From positions 42,307,501-42,371,500 of the forward strand of contig CP136898.1 of the NCBI GenBank assembly GCA_034359265.1: a stretch of 64,000 nucleotides of DNA, given 5' to 3'. Positions 1 through 10,057 of the stretch are shown in pieces. This stretch comes from Canna indica (taxonomy: Eukaryota > Streptophyta > Magnoliopsida > Zingiberales > Cannaceae). Position numbers and translations under genes: made by a program. The notes beneath the pieces are model-generated. The model saw nothing but the letters and a program-made list of their open reading frames with translations. It ran no database searches and was not told the origin of the DNA. Position 1 is the stretch's first letter, and every line of letters begins with the position of its first letter.

Positions 1-359
1 GATCCGTTTGGGGGTTGTATGTTCGTGTAAATGAAGTTAATGATATTTTATACGACGTACAATCTTTGAATTATCCCTAATTGGATAATTTGGGAACATA
101 GTTATTTATATTGCACTTAGTTTATTTTTTTAGTCATTATTCATTTTTAAATTTTGACTTGTATCTCCCTTGTTCTTCGATACACGCCCAGATGATATGC
201 GTATTCGGAGAACTGTCGGGAGATGCGGCCGAAATTTAGAATGAAGTTAATGAGTAAAAGAAATACTAAGTGCAATATGAATAACATGAATCCCGAATGG
301 AATAGGACCATCCCACCTAAAGACATTACCTAAAGATATTGCAAACTTTTTGACAGAAC

Positions 360-2486
360 ATGTCGGGCGATTGAAGTTAGATGTACCGACGAATTCATCA
401 TGGAGCTATAACGGGTGAATTTCGAGTAGGCGTGACTTACTTCTTAAATTTTGCCTACTCGAATGAAAAATTCTTCAGTGGTGATAAAATTCGATGTCCG
501 TGCCGAAAATGTTCGAACATAAGATTTTTGGACCAAGAAACTATCACAATACATCTGTATACAAAAGGATTCAAACTAAGATATTTTCTATGGAATTGTC
601 ACGGGGAGTAACGTCAAATCGGGACGTCGAGCAATCCTGTTGTCCAAACTCATGGTGAATCTTCTTCTACTGGTGTTTCCAATCCACCTAATCCTTATAG
701 AACAATGATTCTGGAGAGTCTCGGAGAACAATTCTATTTCAATGATAATATTGAGTCAGTTACTGAGACAGTAGTTCTACCAGATACTACGATAGTTGAA
801 GTCACTGAAGAACAACTTGCGATACAGATTGAATTGGCGAATAAAGAGGCTGTATAATTTTATGAGATGTTGAAAGCTGCCGATGAACCTTTGTATGAGA
901 ATTGTCCTAATTATACAAGATTTTCGGCGATGACACAACTCCTGAACATCAAGTCTGATTATAATATTAGCGGGGTTGCGTTTGATCGGATTGCAGGCTT
1001 TATCAATAGTATGCTACCTCCAAAAAACAAGTTTGAGTCAACCTTTTATAAGACAAAAAAATTGATGAGGAAATTAGGGTTTGGGTCCGAAAAGATACAC
1101 GCATGCCCAAATAACTGTATTTTATATTATAAATAAAATGCACAGTTAGAGCAATGCCCGAAATGTGAACATCCTCATTATAAGGAGAAGAAATCGGTCC
1201 GACAAAAAAATATCCCTTTTAAGGTGCTTCGGTATTTTTCACCGACACCGAGGCTTCAAAGGTTATTCATATCGGAAAAGACTGCCTCCTAATGAGTTGG
1301 CATGCAAGAAGTCATGATGATACAATAATGACTCATCCATCCTATAATGAAGCATGGAAACATTTGGATAGGTGTTATCCTTCATTTGCTTGGGAGACTA
1401 GAAATATCAGGTTGAGATTGTGCACATATGGTTTTAATTTGTTGGTAATTCGGCAAGTTCGTATTCAGTATAGCCAGTGTTGTTAACAATTTATAATTTG
1501 TCGCCCTCAATGTGTATGAAAGATGAATTTGTTACCCCGGTCGTGCTTTGGGTTCTCGTCCGTCTTGATTCTTAAACGATGAAGAGTACCATTTGGTCTA
1601 CTTGTACGTTTTACTAAACTGTCTAGAGATTGAGAAGTTCATTGAAATATTTGACATTGAGATGGTAACAAAATACTCAATTTACAGCGATGAGAAATTA
1701 GAAAGATTACATAATCGTGAGTTCCCTAATTGGTTTCAAGCTTACAGCACAGAACACAGAGGCTAAATAGATAACCAAATCTTTGAGTTTGCTAGCGGAC
1801 CGGCACGACTTGTACAGTGTTATAATGGTTATTTTATCAATGGATATAAATTTCACACACTTGAATATTCATTTACAAAAAAGACTATGAATGTCGGGGT
1901 CTGCGTCAAAGGGACAACGTATGCTGAATGTGATGTTGACTTTTACGGACTATTGGAAGAAGTCATTGAATTGCAATTTTTCGAATGTAAATCAGTTGCC
2001 ATTTTAAAATGTCATTGGTTCGATACAAGCGATAGGGGCATGGGAGGTCATCCAAAGTATAAACAGCTGGTCGAGATCATTTACAAATCAAAATTGGCTT
2101 CAAAAGAGTCATTTATATTGGCATCTCAAGTTGAACAAGTATATTATATGCAGTATCCGTCTCGAACGAAAGATATGGCAGATTGGCGTGTAGTCTGTAA
2201 GACTAAAGCCAAAGGAAAAATTGACCCGATAGTTGGAGAGAATGAGCCAGCAGATGACTTCTATCAAGAAGAAGATCATTCCGAAGTGGAACGAGTTAGT
2301 CCAATACTCGAGGATGATGACGCAGAGTTAGTTCAATTGGAAATAGAATACGTTGATGATGACGATAATGAAGTTGAGGAAGGACAGAATGATGATGAGG
2401 GAGATGAAGAAGAATTTCAAGATTCAGATACAAAAGAACAAGAAGAAGAGTATTACACGGATGATGATAATGACGATGACGAATAA
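360..2486 (+). pseudogene. CACTA transposase (TnpD/TNP2 type), internally deleted
   Basis: Remnant of the large CACTA transposase. From 360 to 611 it shows the transposase-associated domain (MYRRI, then RCPCRKC, HLYTKGF and NCHGE). 780-1490 holds the N-terminal part of the TNP2 region (LKAADEPLYENCPNY, LMRKLGFG), with stops, for example at 855 and 1135. Near 1533 the sequence jumps directly to the region before the C-terminal domain, so the catalytic core is deleted; the relative at 12464-15805 still has it. 1660-2486 encodes a DUF4216-type domain (FASGPARLVQCYNG, GVCVKGTTYAECDVDFYG), then a very acidic tail rich in D and E. The start follows the homologous MSGD start near 41125. Not functional. 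Confidence 0.88.
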
Positions 2487-2571
2487 TTGTAAATGTGAAG
2501 TATATATTCAATTATTAAATATATCTATTAATCTATTATATATAATCTAATTATATTAAATTTTTACAGCT

Positions 2572-4297
2572 ATGGTTCGAGATATTAGTTCTCGAGGATG
2601 CATTTCTCGTAGGACCCCCCGGCGATTACCACCCGCCCCACCTGTACCCACTGATCATTCGCCTTCCACCACCATCCCCCCACCTTCGACCACCATCCCC
2701 CTACCTCCAGCCACCATTCCCCCACTTGATCCATCCACCATTCCTCCAACTGATTTGGTCACCATCCCCCCACCTCCAGCCACCATCCCTTTAGCCGATC
2801 CAGACCCATCGACATCGAGACGTAGGCCACAAGGGCCTAACAGAATTCTCCCTCCGCCACCCGATGGACAACTGCGTAGAGCAGTTAGTGTGCACGAAAA
2901 AAAGGTAAGTATATGCATTAATTATTTCTTATAATTTGTTTATAATTTAAAATATCATAATATGAATTTATATTTGGTGCAGATTTGAGCAGGAGGACGT
3001 CCCCCGCATGATAGAAGGGACAATCCAAAAGTTTATGCACGAGGAATGACCTACATGGTCTCACGTGGCCCGTGAGCTTATGTTCTTAGTGTGGCGAGAG
3101 CTCACGATAAGTATATTTATTAAATTAATGTTAATGTTAAATATTCATCGATAATAATAAAATTTTTTTGCAGGCTCATTATACATGGCCGGAGGACCAT
3201 AACACTTTTGTGGGGGCTGCATGGGAGTGTGTTGCCCACGCTCGCTATAACATACTGATTCAGCAGGCCCGTCAAACTGTAATGAGACGGCTGGGGGCCA
3301 CACAGATAGGGCAGACTCGGGGACACGCCCCGGAGTGGATTCCTGGCCCTGTGTGGGACCAGCTCGTTGAGCGGTGGGCGACACCTTAGTGGCAGGAGGT
3401 CTCCCAGACTGCGTCGAGAAATCGCATGTCCAGGGGGGACGGCACAAGCGCGCGCCACACAGGTGGCTCCATCTCTTTTGCGGTTCATGAGCGTCGTATG
3501 GTATGTATAATTTAATTGTTTTTAATTAAATTATATATTGTGTATAATGATACTAATGTATTTATTTTCTAATGTAAGACGCGTATGACAAAGGACGACA
3601 CCGTCCAACGCCCATCGATGATGGAGATGTTTGATCGCACCCACCGTCGTCGACAAGGAGCGGGGGACTACGTTGATAGCAGAGCCTCCATCATAATGGT
3701 AAGTATTTATATATGTCTATTTGATTTACATAATTTTTATTTATAGTTTATATATATTTAAAATATAAACACATGTAGGAAACTTACATGAGGACTGTGA
3801 TCGAGCGTGGAGGGACACTGGAGGATTTTGACGTAGGAGCATGGGTGGAGGCCGCAGGTGGCTAGGAGCACGACCGTGTTTGTGGCTTTGCAGACAGTGG
3901 TCATGTACGCGCCGTGCTCAGGCCACTTGGGGCACCGACCCCTCCGACTACGGGTGAGCGGCCCTCGACATCCCGAGCGCAAGACCAGAGCCGGATAGCG
4001 GCCATGGAGTCGAAGCTCACCCAACAGAGACATGCGATGGAGGAGCAGAGGCAGGCGATGGAGGAGTAGAGGCAAACGATGGAGGGACAGAGGCTGGCGT
4101 TGGAGGAGCAGATGCAGGAGCAGAGACGGGCGAATGACGAGTTGAGACAAACGATCCAGAACATGCAGACACTCCTCACTTTGATTGTGCTTCACTCTGG
4201 CTTTCTACCGATGATGCCGCAGTCATCGTCCTCCTCGACCCAATCGACGCTCCTGACCCAGTCGTTGTCGACTCCACCACCTCCACTCCAGCCGTGA
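2572..4297 (+). pseudogene. CACTA second gene, Transposase_24 (Ptta/En/Spm) type
   Basis: Second gene of CACTA-1, in apparent exons at 2572-2904, 2983-about 3105, 3174-3500, 3579-3698 and 3779-4297, most bounded by GT/AG. The first exon encodes a proline- and threonine-rich stretch with repeated TIPPP motifs and a basic STSRRRPQGPNR motif. Later exons encode the conserved W/F-rich segment (HYTWPEDHNTFVGAAWE) and RPSMMEMFDRTHRRR. The last exon has a heptad-like repeat of MEEQRQ/LEEQMQ, probably a coiled coil. In-frame stops at about 3047, 3863 and 4070 make it a pseudogene. The copy in CACTA-3 (30248-31577) has the same architecture. The family is thought to be an accessory, DNA-binding partner of the main transposase; that role is inference here. 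Confidence 0.8.
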
Positions 4298-4539
4298 GAT
4301 TTTGATTAATTATATTTTGTTTATATTTTGATACTTGGATGCACAAGTTGATATTTTGATAATTGTTTGCCTCCGTTTTGAGGCTGATATTGATGATATT
4401 TATGTAAAACTTGTATGTTTGGTTTCTAATGCATGTGTATGATGTTTTCTGATTGTAATATGTGATTGAAAATAGTTTGTAGTCGATATATCATCGTATA
4501 CATGAATTTATAAAATTTTTAGTTTTTTCAGTTATAGGA

Positions 4540-4953
4540 TACACCTTTAGCCACGGCTTACCCACGGTTCACCGTCACTAAGCCGTGGCTGAAAGCTTAT
4601 CGTAAATGGCTGATGGTTTGGGCAACACCAAATATCACGGTTGCTAATAATATCATCGACGGGCTAGGGGCGTGGCTGATGGGTTGGTATCAGTGGCAGC
4701 GCCCCGAGCCGTCACTGATGTTTTTTAATCAGCGACAACGCACGAGGCTGTCGCTGATGATTACGTGCTCGGTCGTCACAACTTATCTAAGACGCGCTCA
4801 TCAGTGACGGCTATTTGCCACGACCGTCACAACTTATCTGAGATGCGCTCATCAGTGACGGCTATTTGTCATGGTTGACGCCGTCCGTGATATCTATCAC
4901 CGACGGTTCAGCCACGTATATAGTCGTCGCTGATGAACATAATTCTAGTAGTG
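4540..4953 (+). repeat. CACTA-1 3' subterminal repeats
   Basis: Dense array of short motifs around GCCACGGCT/AGCCGTGGC and ATCAGTGACGGC, in both orientations, running up to the terminal repeat. A stretch beginning CACAACTTATCT is repeated at about 4778 and 4828. Arrays of this kind are the usual transposase-binding regions at CACTA ends. Confidence 0.75.
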
Positions 4954-5385
4954 TATGATGCTGCAGGGTTACTAAGTGCTAAGAAGGACAAGTTGGTCTC
5001 AAATACTACACTTTGTAGGCTTGGTTTTCGCAACCTCCCAGAAAGTTAAACACCTCGGATGTTAATTACTTATAAAATTAGTTGGTATCAAAGAGTCTAA
5101 TCATATAAATTTTAGTATGCTATATTCCCTGATTTTTCTTGGGTAGGCAATTTATTCATAACTAGATGTTCATATTTCAGTCTTAGACTATTGAATGGAA
5201 ATAAACTTCTAGTGACATTATTCAATCATGTTTCATTGCCCTTGCATAACTATCCCGGCTAGAATCTGTTGTCAAAGTTGCACATGTTTCTCGACGCTTC
5301 TTGATAATATGTGTGATGCTAGAAATTATGCAAAAAGAAAGGCTAATACCGATGATATCCATCGAACTAGCGGTTTTGGCCCTCC

Positions 5386-5739
5386 ATGTTACCTCCATAT
5401 ATTTGGAATCAACTTATTATTGAGCATTGGGATACAGATAAGTGGAGGAGAAAATCAGAAGTTGATCATCTCAATCGCAAGAAAGAAGTAGGTGGTGATA
5501 TTACACTTCATACAGGTGGATCTATTTCATTTGTTGCTTATCGAAAAAAACTGGTATGATATTGATAATATTGTTGTCATACAAAATTTATGTTAAGATT
5601 ATTAATTAAATATTATCTATCTTTTTTGTAGGAAGAAAAGATGAATCGACCACCTACACATCTTGAGTTGTTTAAACACACCCATAAGCGAAATAGTGGT
5701 GAGGGTGACTATATCGACGGCAAATCACAAAAAGTTGCG
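5386..5739 (+). pseudogene. Transposase_24-type gene fragment of CACTA-C
   Basis: Two exons with good splice sites: 5386-5553 (donor GTATGA) and 5632-5739 (acceptor TTTTTTGTAG, donor GTATAT). They read in frame across the intron as YIWNQLIIEHWDTDKW, HTGGSISFVAYRKKL, then RPPTHLELFKHTHKR and GDYIDGKS. These are the hallmarks of the plant Ptta/En/Spm Transposase_24 family. The gene is divergent from the second gene of CACTA-1 and CACTA-3, which fits its different terminal repeats. A further weak proline-rich piece around 5900-5970 may be its C-terminus. The 5' exons are not visible, so it is a fragment. Confidence 0.7.
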
Positions 5740-6879
5740 GTATATACTTATTTTAACTAATAATTAGCTAATTTTTGAAATATAATAATTAATTATTTTC
5801 TTAAAAAATATCCATAAGACTTATGAAACATCGATCATAGACAAGTGGAGGCTCAAGTCTGTTTGCTATTGACACAACTTGGTATTCCTGTCATTTCTTC
5901 CAAATCAACAAATTCTTCTTCAAGTTCCACCGCACCACCTCCACCACCTCCACCTCCATCAGCCGGGTTATGATTACTGGTCAATAAATTAAACTACATT
6001 CTTAATTAATATCACTAATGGTTAGGAGCTTCTCAAACGATTAGGTGCATTCAAACAACTAGATTAGGTGCATTCACACAACTAGATGTTCAAATATGGA
6101 AACTTGAATTTCTGATTCGATCCAGGTTGGTATTTTTCACGGATGAATAGACTTAATGGATAGCAAAAACATTTACCTCAGGTAGTTGGTGCATAGAAGG
6201 TGGTTGATTCTGTAATGTACTATACAGCTACTATAGTGAGATTTCATGGTATCATAGCAACACTTCATTGAATGTTGTTTTGTGGATGATGATTCTTCAG
6301 ATAAAAGTGAAGATACCATATCATCCAAGTGATATGTTTTGTGTACTATCTGATTAGAGAAACTTATTAGATCTATTAATTGTGGGTACTACTTGAATAT
6401 TGTGGATGATAGGAGTTAGTTGGTTTAGCATGTGATTGTTGTATTGTGTCATGATTTCTTCAGTCAAAGCAGTATGCCTAATCAGCATAATGTGAATAAT
6501 TATCAGGCCTTAAACTAAATTTCATATTCTTCTAAGTTGTTATCATTTACCTAAGATCTTTTATTCATATTTCTTTTGTTTTTACATGCAGGTATAAAAA
6601 GGATGAAGTGAAAGAATCTACTTTTTGGAAGAAAAAAAACTCATTTATATGTATTTTTTGAAACAATGTTAATGTATTGAAACTCTGAAATAATGTATTT
6701 GCTTGACTAGCACAATCTTAATGTATATAATGGTTTCCTTACATTTATATGTGTGTGCCGATGTAGAAATACAATGGTTCATGTGTGGTTTCAAAAATTT
6801 ATTTTATGATTTCGTGTGTAAATGTGACATTTTAGGTGTATATCATGGTTTCAGGATTGATTTGGGTATTAGCCACTGA
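5740..6879. other. Non-coding 3' region of CACTA-C
   Basis: AT-rich sequence after the recognised exons. It contains a short CCACCACCTCCACC-type stretch near 5930-5960 (possible last coding piece) and imperfect duplications such as GATTAGGTGCATTCA (6037 and 6063). I see no other gene. Confidence 0.4.
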
Positions 6880-7310
6880 AATGTATTACCGACGGATAGA
6901 TTTTGTTGGTAATACCAACGGACATACCAACAGAGGACTATCTGTTAGTAATACCAACAGGACTATTATTGACGAAATGTATATGTTACTAATACCAACG
7001 AAATTTATCTGTTGGTAACACCAACAACAGTGGTCATTGTTGGTATTACCAACAGAAATATAGTCGTTGGTATTACCAATAGATAATATATCTGTTGGTA
7101 TTACCAATAGATAAATATAGTTGTTGGTTATACCAACAAAAGAAAAAAATCTGTTGGTATTATCGATAGATTTATTAAAATCCGTCGGTAATACTGAGCA
7201 GGCATTTATCGATGGATTTTACCAATAGACACTCTGTTGGTAAGACTATTACCGATGAATTTTCAAATATCACCGATGGATTTAGTCCGTTGGTAATATA
7301 TACCCTATTT
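6880..7310. repeat. CACTA-C subterminal palindromic array
   Basis: Roughly fifteen degenerate copies of GTTGGTATTACCAAC or close variants, each nearly its own reverse complement, spaced about 20-35 bases and interspersed with ACCGACGGAT-like motifs. The same motifs follow the CACTA 5' terminus at 38335, which ties the array to this transposon family. Confidence 0.8.
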
Positions 7311-7394
7311 TCTTGTAGTGTATATACATGGCGGGGTTTAGCTATTGCTTTCTTTAATTTTGTCATTTGGTTTGGCGCTAATTAATTATGAAAT

Positions 7395-8226
7395 TCTGCT
7401 TTGGACAAACACCCAACTAATTTCTTTATTTTAACAAAAATGCTAAAGTTTTTATGGCAAACTGAACGAAAATATGTTAATCTACAATTTTGACCTGTGA
7501 TGTGAAGCTGAGGTTACATGCACTTTTCCTTTTAGTTGCTTGATTATTTCATGATGTGATGTGCATATCTACATGCATCTTTAAACTGCAGCTGCCACTA
7601 AGGATGGCAATTTTATCCGCATCCGCCCTATATCTTATCCATATTCGTAAGTAAAAATGGATATGGATACATATACTTATCTAGAAAAATTTATATCCGC
7701 ACAGATATGTTGCGGATACAGATAAGAGTGTGGATCCGCACCGTATCCGCACTCCCTATCTATGTATTTGAATTACTATTTTGCTCATATAAGGTATTAA
7801 TATATATAAGGGCTCTATGGTAATTTCATGTCAAGTATATATTAAACCGTGGATCAATAAATTGAAAATTTATTAATTTTTTAAAATATATATATTATTT
7901 TAATATTTTTATTAAATACGGTGCAGATACGAATGCGGTGCGAATATCCGCATTAGAAGCGGTGCAGATATGAATATCCATATCCATATTCGTAGCAGAT
8001 ACGGTGTGAATACGGATGTGCGGATATAGGGTGCGGTGCGAATACGGATAATGTGGTATCCGTACCGTATACGATCTGTTGCCACCCCTAGCTACCACAT
8101 GTGAAGCTAAATCAGGCACAGAGAATTTGGTGAAGCTTCCTCGTGCATCCCATGGCATATGACACAGTGAACAAGATGTTCATCTACAATTTTGACTTGT
8201 TATATATTGTGATATTCTTCTTCTTA
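7395..8226 (+). pseudogene. Duplicated 5' region of the WSD gene (decayed)
   Basis: 7400-7598 and 8099-8180 match the promoter and start-codon region of the WSD gene at 33100-33390, including ACAAACACCCAACTA, TCATGATGTGATGTGCATAT and a start region reading ATGGCATATGACACAGTG at 8154. Just after AAGATG (about 8174) the sequence switches to a second copy of the promoter (TTCATCTACAATTTTGACTT), which runs to about 8226, where LINE sequence begins. No downstream WSD exon follows, so this is a truncated tandem duplicate. A hAT-type MITE (7599-8090) lies inside it. Confidence 0.75.
7599..8090. mobile_element. hAT-type MITE, 492 bp
   Basis: Terminal inverted repeats TAAGGATGGCAA and TTGCCACCCCTA, flanked by the 8-base duplication GCTGCCAC/GCTACCAC (7591-7598, 8091-8098; one mismatch). 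The interior repeats GGATACGG/ATCCGCATCCG motifs on both strands. It interrupts a promoter copy that is continuous at 33290-33310. Confidence 0.82.
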
Positions 8227-8319
8227 GGTTACAAAAATTTAAGAGACATAGGCCTGAGATTGATGTCAATATGAGTCCCGAAGAGGATGCTATGTCATTT
8301 ACTTATTTAGGTTTTATTC

Positions 8320-9930
8320 TTGGTGAATCTTCTTAGTTAGAATGTTCGTGGTGCTTGGAGGCGCCCCCGTGAAAGACTTTATTTCGGTCCAAATTAGATC
8401 TTCTAAACTTGCTCTCATTACTCTATAACAAACTCACCTCAATGAATCTCAATCTAACAAAATGATAAAACTATTTGGTAGAAATTGGGATGGACCTATT
8501 CGACCTAGCAATGGTGTTTCTTGGGGTATTTAGGGATGGCAACAATTCGGTTAATCAAAATTGAAACTGATTAAAAATCAGTTAATCAAAATCGAAACTA
8601 AAACCGTTCGATTTCAAAAGCTAGTATATGAAATCGCAACCAGTTAGTTTGGTTTGAATAGAACCGATTACTCGCTTACTAACCAAATTTAAAATTAAAT
8701 TTAATCGGTTTTCCATACTCTCTAGCCGAAACCGAACCGCAAATTCACTAACTGAAACCAAATTTTATAATTCGATTAACCAGTTAACCACGGTTAATCG
8801 ATTACAATGGCCACCCCTAGGGGTATTCTTGTGGCCTTGAATACTTCTTGTGTTAAAACCCAAGTTATTTCTATTCAACCTCAATTAGTTACTCACATTG
8901 TCATTCAGATTGATAACTCGGAACGGAACCTTTTTACTTTCTAGTATTTATACTAGCACAGAGCCTAGGATTAGAAACACCTAGTGGAACTCCATTCTTC
9001 ATTGTGATTTAACTTCTTAATTACCATTGGTTTGTGTGTGGGGACTTTAATTGTATTCTTCATCCTGAAGACAAACTTGGTGGCCAACCTTTTAGGCTCG
9101 ATCACTAAACCTGTTAGAGTGTTTAGGTCTTTTATCCATCATTGTGGTTCAGTTGACTTAGGCTTCAGTGGTAACAATTTTACTTGGTCTCATAATCAAC
9201 ATGGTATTGCTATAATCCTCATCAGGCTTGATTTGAGCTTTGCGAATGCAACTTGGCTCACTTCTTTGGCAATGTCTCTATTACTCATTTAAATAAAATT
9301 ACTTCTAATCATAGGCCTCACCTCATTATCCTACTTAACTTGGGAGTAAGTTATTTAAGTTTCAAATCTTTTGGGTGGAATTTGATGAAAGTAAAGATGT
9401 GGTCCTTACTGCATGCCCGGAACTCCCCTCTTGTTAATTCTATTAACCATAATTTCTCTACTAAGATTAATTAGTATCACTAGAGGAGCTTTATCCCCAT
9501 TGGAATAAACATAGCCTTGGTAAGCTTGAGGACTTGGTAGATCAAACTACCCATGACATTGTTATTCTTGAACACTTAGAAACTCAACTCTTCCATCTAA
9601 TGACCTGATTCCAAACTTAGATACCTTTATAACAAACAGATTGCCCTACAAAAATAAATTTGCTTGAAATGATTGGCCAAGTCTAAATCTAATTGGATTC
9701 ATGGTGGTAATCAGAATTTTGCCTCTTATCAAAGGCTTGTTACTATGCGCAAGCGTAGGAATCACATTTCTATGACCACCAACTCTCAACAAATTAATGC
9801 CCTTGATGATAAACAAATTCTCCAAGAATTTGTTAACCACTATGTCAAACTTTGCACTTCCCCTAACTCTTCTCTACAGCATAACTATCATTGGCCATCC
9901 CTTACACAATTATCCTAATTTTATTGACTC
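8320..9930 (+). pseudogene. LINE endonuclease (EEP) region and start of RT
   Basis: Decayed apurinic-endonuclease-like domain. Near 8337 comes an NVRGAWRRP-type start and at about 8470-8520 FGRNWDGPIRPSNGVSWG. About 9031-9290 reads VCGDFN in one frame, then VDLGFSGNNFTWSH and RLDLSFANATW, followed by SNHRPH. 9640-9918 reads WIHGGNQNFASYQR and RKRRNHI, the linker before the reverse transcriptase, and then VKPFT at about 9940. Frameshifts and stops are frequent. The hAT MITE at 8531-8819 interrupts the frame, which resumes on its removal. Confidence 0.75.
8531..8819. mobile_element. hAT-type MITE, 289 bp
   Basis: Termini TAGGGATGGC and GCCACCCCTA, flanked by a perfect 8-base duplication GGGGTATT (8523-8530 and 8820-8827). 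The interior is rich in GGTTAATCG / CGATTAACC-like motifs. Removing it and one duplication restores the LINE reading ...SNGVSWG then ILVALN.... Same terminal family as the MITE at 7599-8090. Confidence 0.87.
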
Positions 9931-10057
9931 TCTTGTTAAACCCTTTACCCTTTAGGAGGAGGAGGCGACGGCGGCGGCGGCGATGGTGGAGTCTAGGGGA
10001 AGAGCAGGGTGGAGGAGTCGAGGTAGATGAGGGATGGATAGTCGAAGAAGTGATGGT

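Larger units (their letters stand above)
1..4953 (+). mobile_element. CACTA-1: En/Spm transposon, 5' end outside window
   Basis: A family-A CACTA DNA transposon read on the plus strand. Its 3' terminal repeat ends in CTAGTAGTG at 4953, whose complement begins CACTACTAGAA, as in the CACTA elements ending at 23175 and starting at 29017. The leader at 1-120 matches the leaders at 21940-22030, 29985-30070 and 41395-41500. It carries a decayed transposase gene (360-2486) and a decayed second gene (2572-4297). The 5' terminus lies before base 1, so no target duplication can be checked. Confidence 0.88.
4954..7320 (+). mobile_element. CACTA-C: 3' part of a second CACTA family
   Basis: The end at 7320 reads TTTTCTTGTAGTG, the reverse complement of CACTACAAGAAAA, which also opens the element at 38335. 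A palindromic subterminal array fills 6880-7310. The body holds exons of a Transposase_24-type gene (5386-5739). No 5' terminus is visible. The simplest reading is that CACTA-1 inserted into this element and its 5' half lies left of the window; that is inference. Confidence 0.7.

Noticed and set aside
2572..2918. Possible proline-rich extensin-like cell wall protein
   Set aside because: Its position, the STSRRR motif and downstream exons match the CACTA second gene in CACTA-3.
4800..4870. Tandem repeat as a separate satellite
   Set aside because: It is a duplication within the CACTA-1 subterminal array.
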